Shown piece by piece: positions 16,987 through 26,104 of a stretch of DNA of 43,936 bases. The position numbers and the translations under genes were made by a program. The stretch's first letter is position 1, and the number at the start of each line of letters is the position of its first letter. This DNA is from an uncultured Rhodopila sp. GTDB lineage: Bacteria > Pseudomonadota > Alphaproteobacteria > Acetobacterales > Acetobacteraceae. The stretch lies in NCBI GenBank assembly GCA_903851415.1, contig CAINOE010000108.1, positions 1 to 43,936 on the forward strand, given 5' to 3'. Under the pieces are notes generated by a model. It searched no databases. It was not told the origin of the DNA and was given only the letters and a program-made list of their open reading frames with translations.

Positions 16987-18081
16987 ATGGCAGTCATCGC
17001 ATCGGATGGGTTCGACCACTACAATCTGGGCACCGACCCTCTGTTGCGGGTCGGCGCGCTGCAATGGTCTCTCGGCACCTATCCGTCGAGCGGCATCAAC
17101 ATCGTCACGCCGGGCCGCGGCGGCTTTGGCAAAGCCCTGCAAGTCTATTACCCGGGAAATTTTGTTGGCGCGGTCACCAACGGGATCTACGGGATATTTT
17201 CCAGCAATCTCAGCGAATACTATTTCGCCTTCGCGCTGAATGACGGGACAAACCTGGAGCAGGTCTTTGTCGAGCTCATCGATCCGCTCGCCGGAAACAA
17301 CGCCCAGGTCACGGTCAGTATCGACCCCACGAGCGGCACCGTCACGCTGCTCAAGGGGGCGTTCAACAGCACCACGGTGCTCGCAGCGTCAGAGCCGGCT
17401 GCGATTAACACCGCCACCTATCCGATTGTTGAGATCGGGGTGCGACTCGGATCGAGTGGCTTCTTGACCGTCAGGGTCAATAACAACCAGGTCGTCACCT
17501 ATTCCGGAAACACGCAATCGACCGCAAATGCCTCCTTTGGTGGTGTTCTGTTCGGGCTAACCTACGACGCCGGCAACGGTCGGCCGGGATCCTTTGAAAT
17601 CGACGATTTCCGGTACAATGACACCACAACCGGCCCGGGTTCGTATCCCTGTAATGCCTGGATGGGCGATTTGCGTGTTGCGACGATCTTCCCGATCGGC
17701 AATGGCGCCGTGGCATGGACGCCGCTGGCGAACGCCAACTGGCAGGAGGTCAGCGAAACAGCGTTCGATGGCGATACGACCTATAACTTCGCGTCGACGC
17801 TGGGTGCTGAGGACCTGTTTAATCTGGCCCCGCTGGCCGGCACGATCAGCTACGTCATCGCTGTCCAGGTTGTTGGCGCCTATCGGCAGACGGACGCCTC
17901 GCCGCACACTGTGGCGCAACACGTCAAAGTGGGTGGCACCGATACCGCCCTGACGACGCGTAATACCACCCTCGGCTACGAGTTTTTTAGCGACATGATG
18001 GCCATTAATCCGACAACCGCGGGCAGTTGGACGGTGGCTGAAGTCAATGCCATGCAGATCGGCTACGAGGCCGTCACTTGA
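16987..18081 (+). CDS. Lectin-like tail protein (concanavalin/LamG-type)
   Basis: The 364-residue protein begins with 'AVIASDGFDHYNLGTDPLLR', a common opening of phage tail proteins carrying a concanavalin-A-like beta sandwich. Residues about 1-210 show the strand pattern ending in 'GSFEIDDFRYND', and 215-364 form a second beta-rich part ('GDLRVATIFPIGNG', ending 'EVNAMQIGYEAVT'). It follows the tape measure with no gap. A receptor- or glycan-binding tail-tip role is inferred. Its stop codon overlaps a TTG start of the next gene. Confidence 0.7.
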   Translation: MAVIASDGFDHYNLGTDPLLRVGALQWSLGTYPSSGINIVTPGRGGFGKALQVYYPGNFVGAVTNGIYGIFSSNLSEYYFAFALNDGTNLEQVFVELIDPLAGNNAQVTVSIDPTSGTVTLLKGAFNSTTVLAASEPAAINTATYPIVEIGVRLGSSGFLTVRVNNNQVVTYSGNTQSTANASFGGVLFGLTYDAGNGRPGSFEIDDFRYNDTTTGPGSYPCNAWMGDLRVATIFPIGNGAVAWTPLANANWQEVSETAFDGDTTYNFASTLGAEDLFNLAPLAGTISYVIAVQVVGAYRQTDASPHTVAQHVKVGGTDTALTTRNTTLGYEFFSDMMAINPTTAGSWTVAEVNAMQIGYEAVT

Positions 18082-18965
18082 ATGTCCGCGCGTCTCAGAT
18101 AGCTGCGGAAATTTTGGTTTCCAGCACGCCGTCGCCGCGTGCTTCACAGATTGTGGCCGAGATCCTGTCCCAGGCGTCGCCGTCGCCGCGTGCTTCACAG
18201 ATTGTGGCCGAGATCCTGTCCCAGGCGTCGCCGGCCAACCGCGCCTCGCAGGCTGTCGCGGAGATCCTTGTCTCCGCGGGGTTCGTCTCTCAGATCATCG
18301 CCGAAATTCTCGTCTGGAATCACATCATGCCGACACCGGCTATTTTCCCGACGCTGCCGGGCCTCGGCTACTCGACCATGAAGCGGCCGAAGGTCTTTAC
18401 CGGATCGGCGCAGTCCGGATCCGGTTGGCAGGTCCGTGTCGGCTATTCGAATTATCCGCTTTGGGAATGGGATCTCACCTATGACGTTCTTTCCGACGAG
18501 AGCGCGGAATACCCGACCAACGACCTGAAAACCCTCGTTGGATTTTATCTCGCGATGGGCGGGGATCTGACGCCATTCCTGTACTGCGATCCCGACGACA
18601 ATGCGGTGACCGGTCAGGCGATCGGCACTACGGACGGAACCACCACGAATTGGTCTTTGTTTCGCAGCTTTGGTGGCAGCAATGGATCCGGGACAGAGCC
18701 GATCGGCTACGTCAACACCGCCGAACCGTTCAACCTGTATCTGAACGGAATACTGCAATCGTCATCGACGTATTCCGTGCTGACCACCACGCCGGTCAAT
18801 CAACAGGTCAAGTTTAACACGGCGCCGACAACCGGGCAGGCCATCACGGTGGACATGCAATTTTATTACTACGTCCATTTTAAAGATCCGACCAACGAGT
18901 TTGAGAAATTTATGGAGAAACTCTGGTCTCTGAAGAAAATCACGCTCGAATCGCTGCGGGGATAA
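18078..18965 (+). CDS. DUF2460 tail protein with an N-terminal 17-residue repeat array
   Basis: Residues about 84-295 are a DUF2460 protein (GTA orfg12 class): 'FPTLPGLGYSTMKRPKVF', 'YPLWEWDLTYDVL', 'DLTPFLYCDPDDNAVTGQ', ending 'EFEKFMEKLWSLKKITLESL'. This class acts at the tail tip. Residues 1-80 are five tandem copies of an RASQIVAEIL-type unit, which are not part of DUF2460. The chosen start is TTG 18078 (TTGA overlap, AGG about seven bases before). An internal ATG at 18327 would give the domain alone but lacks a ribosome site. Confidence 0.8.
   Translation: MNVRASQIAAEILVSSTPSPRASQIVAEILSQASPSPRASQIVAEILSQASPANRASQAVAEILVSAGFVSQIIAEILVWNHIMPTPAIFPTLPGLGYSTMKRPKVFTGSAQSGSGWQVRVGYSNYPLWEWDLTYDVLSDESAEYPTNDLKTLVGFYLAMGGDLTPFLYCDPDDNAVTGQAIGTTDGTTTNWSLFRSFGGSNGSGTEPIGYVNTAEPFNLYLNGILQSSSTYSVLTTTPVNQQVKFNTAPTTGQAITVDMQFYYYVHFKDPTNEFEKFMEKLWSLKKITLESLRG
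18127..18233 (+). repeat. Perfect 51-bp tandem repeat in the DUF2460 gene
   Basis: Bases 18127-18182 and 18178-18233 are identical, giving two exact copies with a 51-base period that keeps frame and encodes 17 residues. Two more diverged copies and a shorter one flank them, so the whole array covers roughly 18084-18320. The perfect pair indicates a recent duplication, while the flanking copies are older. Confidence 0.85.
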
Positions 18966-18966
18966 T

Positions 18967-19854
18967 ATGCGCGCCGCAACCTCCGCCCTGGCCTCGTTCC
19001 TGGCGTCAAAGCAACCATTCTGGTCGGCCGACCTCGTCACGTTCAGCCTGGTTGATGGCCAAACGTGGAACCTCGCAAGCACAGATATCAACATCAGCTA
19101 TAGCGGCACGACATGGCTCGCGGCATCGGCATCAACGCCGGGAATCACAAGGGGCGCCTGGTCGATCAAGAACACGATCGAGGTGCCGAGCCTGGATCTC
19201 GACCTGATCTCTTCCGGGATGGATTTCACCAGCGGGTCGAATATCAAGCTGGCGATCCACGATGGGGTGCTCGATGGCGGATGGATCACAGTGAACCGGG
19301 CGTTCATGCCCGTGATCGGCGGCACGTTCGGCGACACCAGCCTCGGACTTGTCGAAATCTTCGGCGGTCGCACCGGGCAGGTGCAGATCACGGCTACGGG
19401 CGCCAAGATCACGGTGCGGGGCGCCAATGTCCTCATGCAGCAGTACATGCCGAAGAACCGGTACATGCTCGGGTGCATCCACGCGCTCTACGACCCGGGC
19501 TGCACGGCGGTGCGCGCGGATTACACGTTCTCCGGCACCGTCTCGGCGGCGAATGCGCTGGTCGTGAATTGGGAGGAAGACCCGACCGACGGCAATTGGG
19601 CGAATCTCATTCTCGGCTACATCACCATGACCTCCGGCATCGCCGAAGGGTCTCTGCGTACCATCCAAAACGCGGCGAACACCGGGGTAAAACTGATGTA
19701 TCCGCTTTACCAGGTGCCCGAGCCCGGTGACACGTTCACCGTCACGTTCGGCTGCGACAAGACGTTGACGACCTGCACGAACCGTTTCGCCAACCAGCAG
19801 CATTTCCGCGGCTTCCCCTTTGTGCCGCCGGCGGAAACGGCGGTCGTCGGATGA
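18967..19854 (+). CDS. DUF2163 / BR0599-family tail protein
   Basis: The 295-residue protein matches the class of GTA orfg13: an N-terminal 'FLASKQPFWSADLVTFSLVDGQTW' domain and a C-terminal BR0599-type ending with 'GCDKTLTTCTNRFANQQHFR' and 'GFPFVPPAET'. The C-terminal part holds cysteines in a C-x(6)-C pattern. It works with the DUF2460 protein, peptidase and host-specificity protein at the tail tip. The start is one base after the previous stop. Its end overlaps the next gene (ATGA). Confidence 0.88.
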   Translation: MRAATSALASFLASKQPFWSADLVTFSLVDGQTWNLASTDINISYSGTTWLAASASTPGITRGAWSIKNTIEVPSLDLDLISSGMDFTSGSNIKLAIHDGVLDGGWITVNRAFMPVIGGTFGDTSLGLVEIFGGRTGQVQITATGAKITVRGANVLMQQYMPKNRYMLGCIHALYDPGCTAVRADYTFSGTVSAANALVVNWEEDPTDGNWANLILGYITMTSGIAEGSLRTIQNAANTGVKLMYPLYQVPEPGDTFTVTFGCDKTLTTCTNRFANQQHFRGFPFVPPAETAVVG

Positions 19855-20087
19855 CGATGTCGCCCCGGTTCGACGTCAAGGCCGACCTCTCGGCCGAGAT
19901 CGAGCGCGTGCAGGATCTCTATGAGGCGGCGGCGCGCGAGGCGTCGCTGATCGGCGATGGCGCGGTGCATGAGCGCGCACCGGCGCGGTGTCCGCGCTGC
20001 GGTATCTTGGCTGCCTCGACCTGGTTCCGATCGCGCGGCTTCGTATGCGTCTGGTGCGAGGAAGCGTTGCCGAGGACGCCGCGATGA
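19851..20087 (+). CDS. Small zinc-ribbon protein
   Basis: The 78-residue protein has a helical N-terminus (about 10-37) and a zinc-ribbon-like pair: CPRCG at about 47-51 and CVWCE at about 65-69. Four-base overlaps join it to the genes before and after, so it is translated within the tail operon. A structural or assembly role is possible; I know of no named family. An alternative start is ATG 19857. Confidence 0.65.
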   Translation: MTMSPRFDVKADLSAEIERVQDLYEAAAREASLIGDGAVHERAPARCPRCGILAASTWFRSRGFVCVWCEEALPRTPR

Positions 20088-20299
20088 CAACGCCACCCAC
20101 CGAACGCCAGATGGACATGCTGCGCCAGGCGCACGCGCCCGAAGGCCTGGCGGTCGCCGCGGGTGACCCTGACCGGGTCGTCCTGTCTGAGCGTGGCTGG
20201 CTGACCGGATACGCGCTGCGCGGACATGACCCGGCGGTGCTGTGGCGGCCGACATCGGCCGGGCTGTGCGTATTGTTGGGGGTGAATGGGGCGCCATGA
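20084..20299 (+). CDS. Small hypothetical protein, 71 aa
   Basis: I start this at ATG 20084 because it overlaps the previous stop (ATGA) and gives a coherent reading (TTPPTERQMDMLRQAHAPEG), whereas a longer frame from 19988 would run over the zinc-ribbon gene. The rest (DRVVLSERGWLTGYALRGHD, then LCVLLGVNG) is unfamiliar. It is coupled to the peptidase gene by another ATGA overlap. Confidence 0.6.
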   Translation: MTTPPTERQMDMLRQAHAPEGLAVAAGDPDRVVLSERGWLTGYALRGHDPAVLWRPTSAGLCVLLGVNGAP

Positions 20300-20826
20300 C
20301 GGATAGTCCGGTACCCTTTGCCCCGACGCCGATCGCGGCGTGCCTGCCGCTGACGCCGGCGCGCGAGCAGGCGCTGCGCGCGGCCGTCATCGCCGAAGCC
20401 ATGAAGTGGCAGGGTGCCAGCTACGTCCAGCAGGGAAACGTCCGGTACTCGGCGATCGACTGCGCGATGCTGCTGGTGCGCTGCTGGGTGGACAGCGGGA
20501 TCTTCCAGCCGTTCGATCCGCGGCCCTATCCGCCGAACTGGCATCTGCACCAAAGCCAGGAACGCTACCTCGACTGGATGCAGACGCTGGCGCGGGAAGT
20601 TGAGGTCCCTCGGCCGGGCGACGTGGTAATCTGGCGTTTTGGCCGCTGTTTCAGTCATGGTGGGATCATCGTCAACGAACGACTTCACGTCATGCATGCG
20701 CTGGCCGAGCATAGGAAATGCACCCGGACGGACCTGGATGAGGGTTTCCTCCGCTATGATCGCGGCAAGTCCAGGCCGCGGAAGTTCTTCGACGTTTTCG
20801 CACCACTCCGCGAAATCGCCGCATGA
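20296..20826 (+). CDS. NlpC/P60-like peptidase of the tail tip
   Basis: The 176-residue protein is in the GTA orfg14 position. The probable catalytic cysteine is C56 in YSAIDCAMLL, with H121 in CFSHGGIIV and a further histidine at H131 or H134, giving a C-H-H triad. Such tail peptidases cut peptide cross-links of peptidoglycan during DNA entry. I start at ATG 20296 (ATGA overlap) rather than 20242, which would run into the previous gene. The stop overlaps the host-specificity gene. Confidence 0.82.
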   Translation: MTDSPVPFAPTPIAACLPLTPAREQALRAAVIAEAMKWQGASYVQQGNVRYSAIDCAMLLVRCWVDSGIFQPFDPRPYPPNWHLHQSQERYLDWMQTLAREVEVPRPGDVVIWRFGRCFSHGGIIVNERLHVMHALAEHRKCTRTDLDEGFLRYDRGKSRPRKFFDVFAPLREIAA

Positions 20827-23360
20827 GCGCGATATTTGGCGCCCGGCCCGCCTCGCAGACCGTCAACCGCTACACCTCCGTCGATGTTCAGACCAGCAGC
20901 CAAGGCGTGGCGATTCCGATCGTCGCCGGGGCGAACCGGATCGGCAGCAACCTGATCCAGTTCCTGAACTTCCAGTCCACGCCTGCCAAGGGCGGCGGGA
21001 AGGGCGGGAAGGGCGGCGGAAAAGGGGCGACCGCATACGATTACTCGGCCGCGGTGGCGCTCGGGCTCTGCGAAGGACCCGTCAATGTCGGGACGGTGTG
21101 GGCCGACAGCAGCGTCACGACACTGGGATCGCTTGGCCTGGGGCTATATTCCGGGACCGCCGACCAGGGGCCGGCGGCGTGGATCGAGGCCAACTACCCC
21201 ACCCAGGCGCTGGCCTACTCCCAGACGGCCTATCTGTTTTCCAGCAATTACAGCTTCGGCACCAGTCCATCGGTGCCGCAGCACAACGTCGAGGTGCTCG
21301 GCTTCCTGTACGGCAGCGTGCCGGAAAGCATGGACGGCGCCGACATCAACATGGCGGATTGGATCCCGCTCTACATCACCAGCACCCAGTTTGGGCTGGA
21401 TCCCGATGCCACCTATATCGATCCGACCAGCCTGGCGACCTACAAGACCTACCTGCAGGCGCAGGGCATCTGGATGTCGCCCGTCCTGACGACGCAGGAA
21501 CAGGCGACGCAGGCGATCGAGCGCTGGTCGCAATTGACCAACTCGTGGATCTTCTGGGACGGCACCAAGCTGGTGTTCGTGCCGCTGGGCACGGGTCAGT
21601 TGATCGCGAATGGCGTCACCTACACGCCCAACCTGACGCCGGTTTATGATCTCGGCACCGACGATTTCATATTCGACCACAAATCGGAAATCCCGGTCAC
21701 CGTGACCCGGATCGATCCCGCCGACGGTTACAACAACGTTCAGCTCGACACCCGCGATCGCGGCAACCAGTACAACGCCAATCCGATGCGCTACGACGAT
21801 CAGACGTCGGAAGACCAGTACGGTGTGCTCCAGAGCCAGGTGGTGCAGGCCGATGAGATCTGCGACCCGAACGTGGGCCAGATCGTCGCGCTGCTGATCG
21901 GCCAGCGGTCGGTCTATATTCGCAACAACTACGAATTTAAGGGCGGCTACGGCCTGGTCCTGCTTCAGCCGGGCGATATCGTCACGCTGACCGAACCTGG
22001 GATCGGGCTAGTCCAGCAGCCGGTCCGCATCACCCAGGTCGACGAGGACGCCCAGCAGATCCTGAAATTCACCGCCGAGGAGTGTCCCGCCTCGATCGGC
22101 ATCGCCTCGGCCTACCCATTTCAGGCGAACGGTGCGACGCCGCCGCCGAATCTTTTAGCCGAACCACCGTCCGTCAACCCGCCGGGAATTTTCGAGCCGC
22201 CGGTGGCGATCACAAACGGCCAGCCACAGGTTTGGATCGAGGCCTCCGGCGGTGAAAACTGGGGCGGCTGCGGCATCTATATTTCGTCCGATGGCACGAG
22301 CTACGTGAACATCGGATCGATCGCGACGCCTGCGATCCAAGGCACGCTGACGGCAGATTTGACCCTCGCCGCCGGTCTCGATCTGACCGGGACGCTCGCG
22401 ATCGACCTGACGGAAAGCGGCGCCACGCTGGGAACCGGCGTAACCGAGGCCAACGCAAACGCCTTTCAGACCGCGTCCCTGGTTGATAGCGAGATCATCG
22501 CGTTCGGAACCGTTGCTGCGACGGGGGCCGAGACCTTCGACCTCAGCTATCTGCAGCGCGGGGTTTACGGCACGGCGCCGGCGGCGCATTCCACCGGCGC
22601 GCAGTTCTACCGGATCGATCCGTCCGTCACCTTCGTTTATACGCTGCCCGCGCAGTACGTCGGGGTGGAACTGTACTTTAAGTTCCCGTCGGTCAATTCG
22701 TTCGGCAACAGCGCACAGTCGATCGCTGATGTGGAGGCCTACACCTACACGCCGACCGGCGTCGCGTTCACCATTGCAGCACCCACGGGAATCGCCCTGG
22801 CTGCCAGCCACACCACGCAATCGGACGGCACCACGGTGCTGGCGATGACGGCAAGCTGGACCGCGAGCGTCGGACCGTCGCTGGGCGCCTACGAGCTGCA
22901 GTTCAGCCAGGATGGCGGCACGACCTGGCCGGTGGATATCAGCCTCGGCGCATCGGCGCTCGGCTACGCCCTGAAGCCGGCCGTGGCCTCGACCAGCTAT
23001 AGCGCCCGCGTCAGGGCTATTTCCCAGTCCGGCTTGGCGGTTTCCCCCTGGGACACGCTTAGCGCGCCGGTGAACTCGGGCACGCTGGTGACGTCGGTGC
23101 CAGCAGCGCCCACGGGATTGTCGGTCGTCGCCATTCCGGGTGGATTCACGATGGACTGGACCGCCAGCACCGATCCATCAATCCTGTCCTATCAGGTCTG
23201 GACCGCCGCCGGCAGCAGCCAGCCGTTCAGTGCCGCGTCGCTGGCCGGAAGCGTCGCCGCGCCGGCAAGCACGCTGACCGTAACAGGCGAGCCGCCGACC
23301 GCCCTGTCCGTGTTCCTGGTCGCGGTCAATGCCGCCGGCAGCAGCAGTCCGGCGGGGTAG
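20823..23360 (+). CDS. Tail tip host-specificity protein (gpJ/GTA-type)
   Basis: This 845-residue protein occupies the central tail-fibre slot. N-terminal 'RYTSVDVQTSSQGVAIPIVA' and 'AVALGLCEGPVNVGTVWAD' match the J-like start, followed by a phage-tail domain with 'YDLGTDDFIFDHKSEIPVTV'. A Gly/Lys-rich insert (GGGKGGKGGGKG, about 57-68) looks like a flexible loop. From about 650 to 845 there are two or three fibronectin-III-like repeats, such as 'VPAAPTGLSVVAIPGGFTMD' and 'SYQVWTAAGSS'. It would bind the host surface receptor. Its start overlaps the peptidase gene. Confidence 0.88.
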   Translation: MSAIFGARPASQTVNRYTSVDVQTSSQGVAIPIVAGANRIGSNLIQFLNFQSTPAKGGGKGGKGGGKGATAYDYSAAVALGLCEGPVNVGTVWADSSVTTLGSLGLGLYSGTADQGPAAWIEANYPTQALAYSQTAYLFSSNYSFGTSPSVPQHNVEVLGFLYGSVPESMDGADINMADWIPLYITSTQFGLDPDATYIDPTSLATYKTYLQAQGIWMSPVLTTQEQATQAIERWSQLTNSWIFWDGTKLVFVPLGTGQLIANGVTYTPNLTPVYDLGTDDFIFDHKSEIPVTVTRIDPADGYNNVQLDTRDRGNQYNANPMRYDDQTSEDQYGVLQSQVVQADEICDPNVGQIVALLIGQRSVYIRNNYEFKGGYGLVLLQPGDIVTLTEPGIGLVQQPVRITQVDEDAQQILKFTAEECPASIGIASAYPFQANGATPPPNLLAEPPSVNPPGIFEPPVAITNGQPQVWIEASGGENWGGCGIYISSDGTSYVNIGSIATPAIQGTLTADLTLAAGLDLTGTLAIDLTESGATLGTGVTEANANAFQTASLVDSEIIAFGTVAATGAETFDLSYLQRGVYGTAPAAHSTGAQFYRIDPSVTFVYTLPAQYVGVELYFKFPSVNSFGNSAQSIADVEAYTYTPTGVAFTIAAPTGIALAASHTTQSDGTTVLAMTASWTASVGPSLGAYELQFSQDGGTTWPVDISLGASALGYALKPAVASTSYSARVRAISQSGLAVSPWDTLSAPVNSGTLVTSVPAAPTGLSVVAIPGGFTMDWTASTDPSILSYQVWTAAGSSQPFSAASLAGSVAAPASTLTVTGEPPTALSVFLVAVNAAGSSSPAG

Positions 23361-23363
23361 GCC

Positions 23364-24764
23364 ATGGCCAACGTCACGCCGCTTTCCGCGGGCACCATGA
23401 CGGCTTTCGTTATTGGATCCGGCGCATTTTTGAATGCAGGGACAATCGTCAATGACGGCACGATCGCCCAGGCGCAAATCCCGGCCCAGGGCCTGATCGG
23501 CAATGCCGCCACGACGGCGGCCGCTGGCGGCGGCGTCAGCCTTGCGCCGGGGCTGACCTTGCTCGCCGGCAGCACGGCTTATCCAGGCGGCACGCTGGCG
23601 ATCGTGGCGGGCGGCACGACGGGGATCGGCACCGTTGGCACGATCGTCGGTGGCGCCGGCATTTTGGTCAACGGAACGGCCGGCGGCACACTGACGAACG
23701 CCGGCACGCTGTCGATCGGCGAGCTGGTCAACACGACGACCGTTGGGGGCTACACGCTCGCCGTCGGCGACCAGGCCAAACTGGTGCACCTGACCTACGC
23801 CGGGGTGACTGAGCCGATCCTTTCCACCGGCAGCTATGCCGTTGGGTATCGCGTCAGTTTAATGCCGAATTTTACCTACGGCGGCTACATCACCGCCAGT
23901 TCAGGCACGATCAACAACGGCGGGTCGGTCTTCTACTATTCGCCAGCCCAGCGCGTCGATATCACGTTCGACGGGACAAATTACCTTGCCGATGCGTCGT
24001 CGCCGTTTGTCGCCAATAGCCAGGGCGCGCTCCTCTTCGGCAGCGGCGGCATGGGGATCGGCAGCAGTAATACGCTAACCAGCGTATATCCGAATTTGGC
24101 TGTCGGCACGGGCAACTCGCTCATTGGCACCAGTGCGGTGGGGATCGGCAGCAGCAACTCCGTCGGGTCGGGAGGGCTTGCGGTTGGCTCGTCGAATACC
24201 GTCGGGCCAAACGCCGCGGCTGTCGGGTCTCACGGAACCGTCGCCTTTTTCGGCTTAGCTGTCGGCGTTTCGCCGAGTGATAACGGCACGCAAGGGGCCT
24301 TCACTCAGGGGTCCCAGGTCAACTGTCAGGTCATGCGGCTCGTGATGTCCAACAACGGCAGTCCCGGCACATCGCCTATGCGTCTTGTTTCAGCGCAGGG
24401 CAACTCTTTCACGCCGAGCGTATCGAACGTTGGGTCGCTAGCCGCCAAGCAGAGCGCGTCGTTCCGCCTGACCTGCGAGGTTCACGACGACACCAACGGC
24501 GGCAGCGTCGGGTTCGTCTACGGCAACGGCGGAGTGAACCTCGGCAAGATCGCGCAAACCGGATCAACGGCGGCGACGACCACCATCGTCGCAGGCGGGA
24601 CGTTCGCCCAAGGCCCCCAGATAGGGTCCATTGCTGCCCTCGGATCGTTCTCGGTTGCCGCCGACACCACGCTTGGTGGCTTCAATATTGACTACACGCC
24701 TGGCGCCGGCAACACGGCCGCCTTGTCAGCCACGGCGGAGCTGGAGCTTATCTTTGCCGGATAA
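23364..24764 (+). CDS. Tail fibre with YadA-like head repeats
   Basis: The 466-residue protein is Gly/Thr/Ser/Ala-rich. An N-terminal part (about 1-200) includes 'YTLAVGDQAKLVHLTYAG'. Residues about 213-310 show successive GxGNS/GIGSSN-type units (GMGIGSSNTL, AVGTGNSLIG, AVGIGSSNSV, AVGSSNTV), the pattern of trimeric autotransporter (YadA) heads. The last 150 residues are beta-rich and probably form a receptor-binding tip. It is one of several fibre candidates here. The last 39 bases overlap the reverse-strand acyltransferase gene end to end. Confidence 0.75.
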   Translation: MANVTPLSAGTMTAFVIGSGAFLNAGTIVNDGTIAQAQIPAQGLIGNAATTAAAGGGVSLAPGLTLLAGSTAYPGGTLAIVAGGTTGIGTVGTIVGGAGILVNGTAGGTLTNAGTLSIGELVNTTTVGGYTLAVGDQAKLVHLTYAGVTEPILSTGSYAVGYRVSLMPNFTYGGYITASSGTINNGGSVFYYSPAQRVDITFDGTNYLADASSPFVANSQGALLFGSGGMGIGSSNTLTSVYPNLAVGTGNSLIGTSAVGIGSSNSVGSGGLAVGSSNTVGPNAAAVGSHGTVAFFGLAVGVSPSDNGTQGAFTQGSQVNCQVMRLVMSNNGSPGTSPMRLVSAQGNSFTPSVSNVGSLAAKQSASFRLTCEVHDDTNGGSVGFVYGNGGVNLGKIAQTGSTAATTTIVAGGTFAQGPQIGSIAALGSFSVAADTTLGGFNIDYTPGAGNTAALSATAELELIFAG

Positions 24765-25721
24765 CGGACCTCCGGATTTGGTCCAGGACATCGAGGGCCA
24801 TTCGACCAGCCGATACATGATCTCGGCCGCCGCCCCGGACGCGATCGCACCGAGCGCGAGCGCCGGCAGGGATGTTCCGCATAGCCAGACGGCGAAGGTA
24901 AGAACAGGCCAGTGGACCAAATAAAGGCTGAATGACACGCGCCCGAGCCAACGAATGGGCGGCCAGAGGATCCAACGCGCATCGATAACCAACCCGATCA
25001 ACAGGACGGCACCGGCGCCCTCTGCCATATCGAAGGGTGACGCCAAGAAGATAACGGCGGCGGCCGTGGTGATTCCGCGGACCCACGTTCCGGCCGTCCG
25101 GATCTTGCCTCGGGCCAGATCGATGTACAAAGCCAGAAGGATGCCAAACACAAACAATGCGGCGTAATGCAAGGTCGCCACGATGGACGCGATCCAACCC
25201 AAGGCGTCGACAGTTCCGGGCAGCCCGTATTGCCAGAAGGCGACGTCGAGCGGGATGCCCCAGAGCAGCGCCAACAGAAACATAGCTCTCGGCGCCTGGA
25301 TCGTCGCGACCGCCAGAAGCGGAAACAGCAACGATATACGCGCCTCGTAGGCGAGGGACCAAAGCGGGGGCACCAATTCCGGACAGCCGCCATAGGGACC
25401 GATCAATGTCACGCAGCGCGCAACGGTGGCGGCCGCCAGGGGATCGCGTCCGATCACCAGAACGACGATCGCGCCAACTGCGACCGCCGCGATCACCGGC
25501 GGCCAAAGTCGGAAGACGCGCCTGACCAGGAATTTAGTCGAGCTAATGGGCTTGCCTCGTATCCACGGCATCGCCAGAACGAACCCGGACAGCACGAAGA
25601 ACAGCATGACCGCCCAATGCGCGACGTCCAGCGAATAACCCCGGGCAGTTTGCAAATGATCGGCGACAACTGCCGCTGCCGCGATTCCGCGCAAGGAGTC
25701 TAAGGTTTCAATTCGCTTCAC
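24726..25721 (-). CDS. Membrane O-acyltransferase (OafA/Acyl_transf_3 family)
   Basis: The 331-residue protein has about ten hydrophobic helices. It begins with the family signature ETLDSLRGIAAAAVVADHLQ, where H22 is the conserved histidine, and has 'FFVLSGFVLAMPW' and 'KFLVRRVFRLWPP' as expected of integral acyltransferases. These acetylate or otherwise acylate LPS O-antigen, exopolysaccharide or other surface glycans. It is the only reverse-strand gene within the late region and converges on the fibre gene, so it is likely its own transcription unit. In phages such genes often alter the host surface (lysogenic conversion). Confidence 0.85.
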   Translation of the reverse strand: MKRIETLDSLRGIAAAAVVADHLQTARGYSLDVAHWAVMLFFVLSGFVLAMPWIRGKPISSTKFLVRRVFRLWPPVIAAVAVGAIVVLVIGRDPLAAATVARCVTLIGPYGGCPELVPPLWSLAYEARISLLFPLLAVATIQAPRAMFLLALLWGIPLDVAFWQYGLPGTVDALGWIASIVATLHYAALFVFGILLALYIDLARGKIRTAGTWVRGITTAAAVIFLASPFDMAEGAGAVLLIGLVIDARWILWPPIRWLGRVSFSLYLVHWPVLTFAVWLCGTSLPALALGAIASGAAAEIMYRLVEWPSMSWTKSGGPLSGKDKLQLRRG

Positions 25722-25783
25722 GGCGGGACGTTACGACCACGCACCCTACCACCGTCAAGCCGCATGCAAAACAAGGCGGTTCT

Positions 25784-26092
25784 ATGAGCAGCATTTTAAA
25801 GCGTATTCGTTCCTTCCTGGGCGGCCGCCGCGGCGGCGCCTCCGCCTTCAGCGTTGCCGCGATCGGCCGCGCGACCATCGCGCACACGAAGATCCTCGCC
25901 TGCCCAGAGTGCCAGGCGCCTGGCCTCTTCAGCAGCGAAGAGCGGATCCGCGCCGGTTGGCCCGGCTCATATGTGCCACCAGGCGACCCGCGTGAGGGTA
26001 AGCCGGTGGGCGGGCAGTGCCCGAACTGCAGTGCCGCGCGCGGCCCGGAACTAACCATCGACCAAGGCGTCGTGTGGAAAGGCCATCTCTGA
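25784..26092 (+). CDS. Zinc-ribbon protein, 102 aa
   Basis: The protein has a basic N-terminus (ILKRIRSFLGGRRGG) and a likely zinc site formed by CPECQ at about 40-44 and CPNC at about 79-82, separated by a Gly/Pro-rich stretch. Thirteen bases separate it from the next gene. It is divergent from the acyltransferase, with 62 bases between them that must hold any promoters. I recognise no function. Confidence 0.65.
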   Translation: MSSILKRIRSFLGGRRGGASAFSVAAIGRATIAHTKILACPECQAPGLFSSEERIRAGWPGSYVPPGDPREGKPVGGQCPNCSAARGPELTIDQGVVWKGHL

Positions 26093-26104
26093 GGAGCACT
26101 GACC

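Noticed and set aside
25167..25703. Forward open frame opposite the acyltransferase
   Set aside because: The reverse frame has a clear OafA family signature; the forward one is polar and repetitive without motifs.
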